This document shows, piece by piece, positions 1 through 4,582 of a DNA stretch of 7,762 nt (its first letter is position 1; every line of letters starts with the position of its first letter). The stretch is taken from the NCBI GenBank assembly GCA_005239945.1, contig SBAY01000273.1, positions 1 to 7,762 of the forward strand, in the 5' to 3' direction. This stretch comes from Nitrospira sp. GTDB lineage: Bacteria; UBA9089; CG2-30-40-21; SBAY01. Under the pieces are notes generated by a model that worked only from the letters and a program-made list of their open reading frames with translations, did not search any database and was not told the DNA's origin. The translations under genes and the position numbers were made by a program.

Positions 1-13
1 ACACTTCTTAAAG

Positions 14-36
14 CCCCCAAGATTGGGGGTTGGGGG
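14..36. repeat. C-run/G-run hairpin
   Basis: CCCCCAA at 14-20 can pair with TTGGGGG at 23-29, or with a second identical TTGGGGG at 30-36, so two slipped hairpins are possible. With the nearer arm the real loop must be about four bases. It is followed by GTTGAAAAACTTTTTAAC (36-53), itself a weak palindrome. It could be the terminator of a gene left of the window, but the T-run is not directly attached to the stem, so this is unproven. Confidence 0.4.
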
Positions 37-65
37 TTGAAAAACTTTTTAACATTAGTAGTAGT

Positions 66-219
66 AATGTGGATAGTGTGGGTAACTCCAACGGAGTTAT
101 CCAAGCAATTGTGAATAACTCTTTGAGTTATTCAAGCGATTGTGGGTAACTTGTGGGCAACTCGAAGAGTTGTCCATCAAGTTATCCACATGAGCGTCAA
201 TTGCGGCACTATCCACATT
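66..219. repeat. 154-bp nested inverted-repeat element (three internal hairpins inside 13-bp terminal arms)
   Basis: The outer arms 66-78 and 207-219 are exact reverse complements (AATGTGGATAGTG and its complement). Inside are three hairpins. The first spans 80-102, a 10-bp stem with one G-T pair and loop AAC. The second spans 112-134, a perfect 10-bp stem with loop TTT. The third spans 141-190, where arms 141-153/178-190 and 154-163/167-176 make one 23-bp stem with a single bulged T and a GAA loop. The units begin with TGTGRRTAACT at 77, 110 and 141, spacings of 33 and 31 bp, and the first two are followed by CAAGCRAT, so the block is also an imperfect tandem repeat. No protein is encoded. 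All coordinates were read directly from the sequence; function is not established. Confidence 0.85.
68..217. promoter_or_regulatory. Cluster of DnaA-box-like 9-mers (candidate DnaA-binding or origin-like region)
   Basis: Measured against the DnaA-box consensus TTATNCACA, perfect matches lie at 110-118 (- strand, TTATTCACA) and 182-190 (+ strand, TTATCCACA). One-mismatch sites lie at 68-76 (-), 77-85 (-), 141-149 (-) and 209-217 (+). A two-mismatch site lies at 152-160 (-), and weaker TTATYCAAG sites lie at 97-105 and 128-136. AT-rich sequence follows at about 218-300. Six sites with at most one mismatch in 150 bp would suit oriC or a DnaA-titrating locus. The sites sit in the arms of a palindromic repeat, however, so the clustering may be a by-product of repeat structure. 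No dnaA, dnaN, gidA or rpmH gene is visible nearby, which weakens the oriC reading. Confidence 0.4.
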
Positions 220-247
220 TTTTAACCTTCCTAATCTTTCTTTCAGG

Positions 248-283
248 TGTCCACTTTTAAACTTTAAACTGTCCACTTTTAAA
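248..283. repeat. Direct repeat of a 14-mer, 22-bp period
   Basis: TGTCCACTTTTAAA occurs at 248-261 and again at 270-283, exact copies separated by CTTTAAAC. The TGTCCAC part resembles a degenerate DnaA-type motif, and the repeat lies in the AT-rich flank of the DnaA-box palindrome. Two copies are too few to call iterons. Confidence 0.55.
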
Positions 284-518
284 TTTTAGCTAACAGGGCT
301 TTTTTCAGAAATCTTCAATTCAGACATAAAAGAAGGCTTAAAAGGGGATAGGAAAAGAAATTATTATTTTAATCTAAAAGAGTAAGAAAAATGAGGTTGA
401 TAAAGATGAGACACATATCCCATTTCCTGTAATGATGAAATTGGAGGATAAACAGGTAAGAGATGTTCAATAAAAAAGGCTTTTAGGAGGCTAAAAGAGA
501 CACACTACCCCCTTCAAC
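284..518. other. Intergenic stretch without a convincing gene; small hairpin at 480-497
   Basis: All frames are interrupted by stops at short intervals. The one visible structure is CTTTTAG-GAGG-CTAAAAG at 480-497, a 7-bp stem with a 4-nt loop. The longest protein-like run is an open stretch from 378 to the stop at 471-473, with no start codon near its beginning; it contains the peptide IPFPVMMKLEDKQVRDVQ. It might be the decayed tail of a gene, but I recognise no family. No promoter was identified here. Confidence 0.5.
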
Positions 519-548
519 TGGCTTACCAACCGGTAACTGAGGCATTAC
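519..548. repeat. 30-bp repeat copy, exact inverted partner of 2798-2827
   Basis: This segment, containing AACCGGTAACTGAGGCATTAC at its right part, is the exact reverse complement of 2798-2827 over 30 of 30 bases. Identity stops sharply on both sides. The two copies bracket the HD-GYP gene pair. The partner is the left end of a longer palindromic element, so this copy looks like a solo end or a truncated element. Its terminal 15-mer TAACTGAGGCATTAC recurs with one difference at 2937-2951. Confidence 0.85.
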
Positions 549-567
549 AAATTTGGAGAAAACTTCC

Positions 568-596
568 TTGACTTTCGAATAAAAGTTAGATATAAT
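568..596 (+). promoter_or_regulatory. Sigma70-type promoter of the first HD-GYP gene, predicted leaderless start
   Basis: TTGACT at 568-573 and a perfect TATAAT at 591-596 are separated by exactly 17 bp. The ATG begins at 603, only six bases after the -10 box, so the expected transcription start falls on or next to the start codon. No Shine-Dalgarno sequence lies before the ATG, which fits a leaderless mRNA. The same arrangement recurs at the second HD-GYP gene. Confidence 0.85.
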
Positions 597-602
597 AAAG
601 AT

Positions 603-1604
603 ATGCCAGGATATTTTGTAGTCGAATCTCCAAAAATAGAAAATTTTGATGATAAGATATCTAAGAATCCACAGATAAAGAAATTGATTCAGGACATCCC
701 CGTATTGCTTTCTAATGAAATAAAAGAAGAGGCACTAAAGGTGGTGCATACGGTTCTTCAGGAGGCAAGAACAGGAAAAATAATTGATAAAACAAAGATT
801 AAAGAGATAGTCAATAAATTAGTTGAAGAAATTATCTCGAAACATCAAAACTCTTTAATAAATCTTATGGATATTAGAACCCACGATAAATATACCTTCT
901 CTCATTCTATTAATGTTTGTACCCTGGCTATCCTCATAGGGATAAAGGAGAAATTAAAGAGAAAAGAATTGGGAGATTTAGCCTTAGGGGCTCTATTACA
1001 TGATGTAGGCAAAATAATGATTAGTCAACAAATATTAGAAAAACCTGCGCGATTATCCATGGATGAATTCGAGGAGATAAAAAAACACCCTCTTTATGGC
1101 TATAACATCCTCATGGAAGGAGAAGAGATAAGTGAAATTTCGAAGATGATAGTTTATAACCATCATGAAAGATATGATGGTGGAGGTTATCCACAGGGAT
1201 TAACAGGTGATAAAATCCCACAATTAGTCGTCATTACATCGTTAACCGATGTTTATGATGTCTTGACTACCGATAGACCATATCGAAAAAGTTTACTGCC
1301 GCATGATGCAATGAGAATTATTATCAGTCATACCTATAGCAATTTCTCGGAAGAGGCGGTTAGATTTTTCTTAAAGGTTATGTCCATATATCCTTTAGGG
1401 AGTTTAGTTAAACTTAATACCGGAGAAATAGGGTTAATAATCAAGGTAAATGAACATGCCCTGGTGAGACCTACTATTAGAATATTGCTCGATTCACAGG
1501 GAGAGATAGTCTCACCTTCCAGGATTCAAGATATAGATTTGAGTGCGGATATCTCCAGGTTTGTTGTGAATTCTGTAAGTGACGATGTGTTTGCCGGAAA
1601 ATAA
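603..1604 (+). CDS. HD-GYP domain protein, probable cyclic di-GMP phosphodiesterase (copy 1)
   Basis: A 333-residue predicted cytoplasmic protein. Enzymes of this family hydrolyse cyclic di-GMP through a metal centre. Residues 1-85 form a mainly helical N-terminal region with no recognised sensor domain. The HD-GYP domain covers about residues 88-260. It shows YTFSHS (97-102), the HD motif HDVGK (133-137), KKHP with H162, HHERYDGGGYP (187-197, with the GYP signature), and DVYDVLTTDRPYRKS (216-230). All expected motifs are present, so activity is likely. Residues 262-310, starting YPLGSLVKL, are the C-terminal extension often seen in this family. There is no signal peptide or membrane segment. 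The start at 603 is supported by the matching N terminus MPGYF of the downstream paralogue and by the promoter position; no ribosome-binding site is visible. It lies 175 bp before its paralogue, which has its own promoter. The partner or input signal cannot be read from the sequence. Confidence 0.93.
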   Translation: MPGYFVVESPKIENFDDKISKNPQIKKLIQDIPVLLSNEIKEEALKVVHTVLQEARTGKIIDKTKIKEIVNKLVEEIISKHQNSLINLMDIRTHDKYTFSHSINVCTLAILIGIKEKLKRKELGDLALGALLHDVGKIMISQQILEKPARLSMDEFEEIKKHPLYGYNILMEGEEISEISKMIVYNHHERYDGGGYPQGLTGDKIPQLVVITSLTDVYDVLTTDRPYRKSLLPHDAMRIIISHTYSNFSEEAVRFFLKVMSIYPLGSLVKLNTGEIGLIIKVNEHALVRPTIRILLDSQGEIVSPSRIQDIDLSADISRFVVNSVSDDVFAGK

Positions 1605-1647
1605 GTAGTGTTTAATTTAAGGAGTTCGTAATGGTTCATAGAACGCT

Positions 1648-1720
1648 GAAATTGGAAATTAGAAGGGAAAATAGATACGACTTCCCTTTCTTTCTCTAAT
1701 AATTTCTATTTTCCAATTTC
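1648..1720. repeat. Imperfect 73-bp hairpin in the spacer between the HD-GYP genes
   Basis: The outer arms GAAATTGGAAATTAGAA (1648-1664) and 1704-1720 pair at 16 of 17 positions. An inner stem AAGGGAA (1663-1669) pairs with TTCCCTT (1682-1688). A run of Ts (1735-1740) lies 14 bases further on, too far for a classic intrinsic terminator but compatible with transcription ending between the two genes. It resembles the other fold-back spacers of this window in form but not in sequence. Confidence 0.65.
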
Positions 1721-1743
1721 AATCTGCATACCCGTTTTTTCTG

Positions 1744-1772
1744 TTGACTTTTGAATAAAATTCAGATATAAT
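1744..1772 (+). promoter_or_regulatory. Sigma70-type promoter of the second HD-GYP gene, predicted leaderless start
   Basis: TTGACT (1744-1749) and TATAAT (1767-1772) are spaced by 17 bp, with the ATG at 1780, seven bases after the -10 box. The promoter aligns almost base for base with 568-605, including the non-consensus spacer, while sequence upstream of the -35 box does not align. The promoter was therefore part of the duplicated unit. No Shine-Dalgarno sequence precedes the ATG. Confidence 0.85.
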
Positions 1773-1779
1773 TAAGAAC

Positions 1780-2793
1780 ATGCCGGGATATTTTATAGCC
1801 GAACCTCCAAAAATAGAAGTCTTTGATGATAAAATCCTTAAAAATGCTCAGGCAAAAAAGCTGATTCAGGATATTCCCACTAAGCTTTCTAATGATACGA
1901 AAGAATTGGCATTAAAGGTTGTCCACTTGAGTCTTCAGGAGGCAAGAGCCGGGAAAATAGTCAGCCGGGAAAAAATCAGGGAGGTGGTCGCTAAATTAGT
2001 TGAGGAAACTATCACCAGGCATGATAGTTCTTTATTAAATCTGATGGATATTAGAACCCATGATAAATATACCTTTTCTCACTCCATCAATGTCTGCACC
2101 TTAGCTACCCTTATGGGAATAAAGCAGAAATTAAAGAGAAAAGAGTTGGAAGATTTGGCGTTAGGGGCACTATTGCATGATGTCGGTAAGATAATGATTG
2201 ACCTTGAGATATTAGATAAAGTCGGGAAATTATCTCCTCATGAGTTTGCAGAGATACAAAAACACCCTATTTATAGTTATAATATCCTGTCAAGAGAGGA
2301 AGATATAAGTGAAATATCAAGAATAGTAGCTTATAGTCATCATGAGCGATATGATGGAAAAGGGTATCCCCGAAGATTAACAGGTAGTGAAATCCCACAA
2401 TTAGCCATAGTAACATCAATAGCCGATGTTTATGATGCCCTGACTACGGATAGACCATATCGAAAGAGTCTCCTTCCTCATAATGCCATGAGAATTATTA
2501 TCAGTCATACCTATTGTGATTTTTCGGTAGATATAGTCAGGTTTTTTTTAAGGGCGATGTTAATATATCCTTTAGGAAGCTTAGTCAGGCTTAATACAAA
2601 AGAGATTGGATTGGTTATCAAGGTCAATGAACGGGCTATTATCAGACCTACTATTAGATTATTGATTGATTCACAAGGGGAAATGTTGCCACTCTCAAAG
2701 GTTGAAGATATAGATTTAACAAAGGATATGTCCAGATTCATTATAGAACCAGTAGGTGAAGAGGTATTTGCCAGGAAAGAGGAACATAGGTAG
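1780..2793 (+). CDS. HD-GYP domain protein, probable cyclic di-GMP phosphodiesterase (copy 2)
   Basis: A 337-residue paralogue of the preceding gene. A hand alignment gives 233 identities over the shared 333 residues with no gap, so about 70%. The catalytic region is conserved at the same positions: HDVGK (133-137), KHP with H162, HHERYDGKGYP (187-197), DVYDALTTDRPYRKS (216-230). The DALT form here is closer to the usual family motif than DVLT in copy 1. Residues 91-100, 131-140 and 221-230 are identical between copies, whereas 141-150, 301-310 and 321-330 vary most. It ends with four extra residues (EEHR). The stop codon TAG lies inside the 7-bp direct repeat that borders the palindromic element beginning at 2798, so the original C terminus may have been affected by that insertion. 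It should degrade cyclic di-GMP in the cytoplasm. Whether the two copies respond to different inputs is unknown. Confidence 0.93.
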   Translation: MPGYFIAEPPKIEVFDDKILKNAQAKKLIQDIPTKLSNDTKELALKVVHLSLQEARAGKIVSREKIREVVAKLVEETITRHDSSLLNLMDIRTHDKYTFSHSINVCTLATLMGIKQKLKRKELEDLALGALLHDVGKIMIDLEILDKVGKLSPHEFAEIQKHPIYSYNILSREEDISEISRIVAYSHHERYDGKGYPRRLTGSEIPQLAIVTSIADVYDALTTDRPYRKSLLPHNAMRIIISHTYCDFSVDIVRFFLRAMLIYPLGSLVRLNTKEIGLVIKVNERAIIRPTIRLLIDSQGEMLPLSKVEDIDLTKDMSRFIIEPVGEEVFARKEEHR

Positions 2794-2797
2794 AGGA

Positions 2798-2951
2798 GTA
2801 ATGCCTCAGTTACCGGTTGGTAAGCCATCAGTTATCAGATTACGATTATAATTTTGGATTTTGGATTAAGGATATTAAGATTCCTCAATCCAAAATCGAA
2901 AATCCAAAATCCAAAATTTCATTTGGTATTAACTGATAACTAAGGCATTAC
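2798..2951. mobile_element. MITE-like 154-bp palindromic element with flanking direct repeat
   Basis: The terminal arms GTAATGCCTCAGTTA (2798-2812) and TAACTAAGGCATTAC (2937-2951) are reverse complements at 14 of 15 positions. A strong central hairpin pairs 2852-2872 with 2882-2902 at 19 of 21 positions around a 9-nt loop, and a slipped register (2850-2867 with 2901-2918, 18 of 18) is also possible. The heptamer TAGAGGA lies immediately left (2791-2797) and, one base removed, on the right (2953-2959), as a target-site duplication would. No transposase is encoded, so any movement would need one supplied elsewhere. The left arm carries about 22 extra bases with a repeated CAGTTA. The element could instead act as a terminator-like fold-back for the HD-GYP gene, but there is no U-tract. 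Confidence 0.6.
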
Positions 2952-2960
2952 ATAGAGGAA

Positions 2961-2993
2961 TTAGGGTTAAGAGGTTAGGAGTTAAGGTTAAGG
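2961..2993. repeat. Imperfect purine-rich TTAAGG-like repeats
   Basis: A run of GGTTA/GTTAAGG variants (for example GGTTAAGAGGTTAGG at 2965-2979) fills the spacer between the palindromic element and the DUF212 gene. It looks like slippage-prone low-complexity DNA. I found no convincing -35/-10 pair between 2828 and 3021, so where transcription of the downstream genes begins is unclear. Confidence 0.35.
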
Positions 2994-3021
2994 ATAAGAA
3001 ACAGAAAAATAGGTAGATACA

Positions 3022-3468
3022 ATGATAAATATTTTTATAACTATAATAGAGAATAAGATATTTTTAGCCGCTGTCTTAGCCTGGTTAATTGCCCAGGTTT
3101 TAAAGATTATTTTTTATGCCCGCAAGCATAGGCGAATAAATTTTAAACTTTTAATGGGTTCCGGCGGTATGCCAAGCTCCCATTCATCTACAGTAATGGC
3201 ATTATGTACAGCGGTAGGTAAAGTAGAAGGCTGGGATACCTCTATCTTTATCGTCAGCCTGATTTTTTCGATTATTATTATGACTGACGCCGTTGGTGTC
3301 CGTCGGGCAGTAGGTCAACAAGCACAAATTTTAAATATTATGGTTGACGAACTTTATGAAAAGGGAACAATAAGTGAACGCAGACTAAAGGAATTATTAG
3401 GTCATACACCGGTAGAGGTCTTTGTCGGCGCGGGAATTGGAATATTAGTCGCTTTATTGATTAATTGA
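3022..3468 (+). CDS. DUF212 / divergent PAP2-family membrane protein
   Basis: A 148-residue membrane protein of the family that includes Bacillus YuiD, distantly related to PAP2 phosphatases and haloperoxidases. Signatures are GGMPSSHSS (48-56), DAVGVRRAVGQQA (89-101) and LKELLGHTPVEVFVG (122-136). Hydrophobic segments at about 12-31, 75-88 and 130-147, with a less certain one near 55-66, indicate an integral membrane protein. Its length is normal for the family. A weak AGGT (3011-3014) precedes the ATG by seven bases. The PSSH and downstream motifs resemble PAP2 phosphatase motifs, but a reaction for this family is not established as far as I know. It lies 51 bp upstream of pheS in the same direction and may be co-transcribed with it. 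No link to aminoacylation is apparent. Confidence 0.9.
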   Translation: MINIFITIIENKIFLAAVLAWLIAQVLKIIFYARKHRRINFKLLMGSGGMPSSHSSTVMALCTAVGKVEGWDTSIFIVSLIFSIIIMTDAVGVRRAVGQQAQILNIMVDELYEKGTISERRLKELLGHTPVEVFVGAGIGILVALLIN

Positions 3469-3508
3469 AATTATAGGACCGATAGGATTTATAAGACCTA
3501 TAATTTTT
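3468..3508 (+). promoter_or_regulatory. Stem-loop with T-run just before the pheS ribosome-binding site
   Basis: AAATTATAGG (3468-3477) pairs perfectly with CCTATAATTT (3497-3506), leaving a 19-nt loop. The right arm runs into TTTTT (3504-3508), directly followed by the GGAGG of pheS. It could act as a weak terminator after the DUF212 gene, an attenuator, or an mRNA structure near the pheS start. The stem is AT-rich and the loop large, so stability is modest. The spacer is too short for a T-box leader, and no phenylalanine-rich leader peptide is visible. Confidence 0.45.
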
Positions 3509-3519
3509 GGAGGATAATT

Positions 3520-4539
3520 ATGAAGGAGAGATTAATCTCTTTAATGGCTGAGGCTAAAAACGAGATTGAAGAAACAATCTCTTTGGAGATATTGGAAAAC
3601 CTGCGTATAAAGTATTTAGGACGCAAGGAAGGAATATTTACCCAACTTTTAAAGCAAATGGCTAATCTCCCATTTCAAGAGCGACCTGAGACAGGTAAAT
3701 TGATTAATGAAATAAAAAATAAGGTTACTCAACTGCTTGAGGAAAAGGGGACGACATTAAAATCCAAAGGAAAGGCACAAAAATTAAGCCAGGAGAAAAT
3801 TGATATTACCCTGCCAGGTATTCTGCCTGAATTGGGTAAGTTACATCCCATAACTAAAACATTAAAGGAAATAATCGATATCTTTATTCGATTAGGATTT
3901 CAAGTGGCAGAAGGTCCTGAGATAGAGTCAAGTTATTATAATTTTGATGCCTTAAATATTCCTTCTCATCATCCGGCACGGGATATGCATGATACCTTTT
4001 ATGTGTCTCAAGATATAATTTTGAGAACACATACCTCCCCTGTCCAGATTCGGGTCATGGAGAAACAACTTCCTCCATTACGAATAATTGTGCCAGGACG
4101 GGTCTATCGTCGGGATGCAGACATTTCCCACTCACCTATGTTTCACCAGGTAGAGGGATTATTTGTGGACGAGCAAGCTACCTTTAGCGATTTAAAAGGT
4201 GTGCTTTCAACCTTTGTTCACCTTATCTTTGGTTCAGAGACGGAGGTCAGGTTCAGACCAAGTTTTTTTCCTTTTACCGAGCCTTCGGCTGAGGTTGACA
4301 TTGCCTGTGTCATCTGTGCTGGAACAGGTTGTGGGGTATGTAAATACACAGGCTGGTTAGAAATCTTAGGTGCCGGGATGGTTGACCCTGAGGTATTTAA
4401 AATAGTTAATTATGACTCTACAAAATATACGGGTTTTGCCTTTGGATTAGGGGTAGAAAGAATTGCTATGTTAAAATACGGAATCAACAACATTAGATTA
4501 TTTTTTGAAAACGATATGCGCTTTCTGGAACAATTTTAA
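3520..4539 (+). CDS. pheS: Phenylalanine--tRNA ligase alpha subunit
   Basis: A 339-residue class II synthetase subunit, of normal length. With PheT it forms the alpha2-beta2 enzyme that charges tRNA-Phe in the cytoplasm. Residues 1-85 are the N-terminal coiled-coil arm that contacts tRNA. The catalytic core follows: FDALNIPSHHPARDMHDTFY (142-161), motif 2 region GRVYRRDADISHSPMFHQ (193-210), RFRPSFFPFTEPSAE (244-258), and motif 3 GFAFGLGVERIAML (305-318). A307 corresponds to the alanine of the substrate pocket that governs size selectivity in E. coli PheS. Four cysteines in a C-x2-C-x4-C-x2-C pattern (263, 266, 271, 274) form the possible metal-binding loop seen in many bacterial PheS. The start is fixed by GGAGG at 3509-3513, six bases before the ATG. 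pheT follows after 43 bp, so the two are almost surely co-transcribed. Confidence 0.97.
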   Translation: MKERLISLMAEAKNEIEETISLEILENLRIKYLGRKEGIFTQLLKQMANLPFQERPETGKLINEIKNKVTQLLEEKGTTLKSKGKAQKLSQEKIDITLPGILPELGKLHPITKTLKEIIDIFIRLGFQVAEGPEIESSYYNFDALNIPSHHPARDMHDTFYVSQDIILRTHTSPVQIRVMEKQLPPLRIIVPGRVYRRDADISHSPMFHQVEGLFVDEQATFSDLKGVLSTFVHLIFGSETEVRFRPSFFPFTEPSAEVDIACVICAGTGCGVCKYTGWLEILGAGMVDPEVFKIVNYDSTKYTGFAFGLGVERIAMLKYGINNIRLFFENDMRFLEQF

Positions 4540-4544
4540 GGAGC

Positions 4545-4577
4545 GTCAGACTGGTCTGACCAATCTGACTATTGGAG
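4545..4577 (+). promoter_or_regulatory. Overlapping palindromes and Shine-Dalgarno site between pheS and pheT
   Basis: GTCAGAC (4545-4551) and GTCTGAC (4554-4560) form a tight hairpin. CCAAT (4560-4564) can pair with ATTGG (4571-4575), covering the GG of the pheT Shine-Dalgarno GGAG (4574-4577). TCTGAC (4564-4569) can also pair with GTCAGA (4545-4550), so mutually exclusive folds exist. GGAG sits five bases before the ATG at 4583 and decides that start. A role in tuning PheT translation is inference. Confidence 0.5.
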
Positions 4578-4582
4578 AATCC

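Noticed and set aside
14..36. G-quadruplex or telomere-like repeat
   Set aside because: Only two G5 runs are present, and the complementary C5 run makes a hairpin the simpler explanation.
66..219. CRISPR array
   Set aside because: The repeat units lie end to end with no unique spacers, and no cas gene is visible.
2511..2828. Open frame of 105 codons on the - strand
   Set aside because: It is antisense to the 3' end of the second HD-GYP gene, starts inside the palindromic element and shows no family motif.
2801..2851. Short frame starting at an ATG just after GAGGAG at 2793-2798
   Set aside because: The spacing of two bases is too short for a ribosome-binding site, and the frame lies within the palindromic repeat.
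3469..3519. T-box riboswitch for pheS
   Set aside because: The 51-nt spacer is far too short for specifier stem, T-box bulge and antiterminator.
4505..4582. Upstream extension of pheT by 26 codons
   Set aside because: It would overlap the end of pheS and cover the palindromic spacer. The ATG at 4583 has a well-placed GGAG and gives the typical PheT N terminus.
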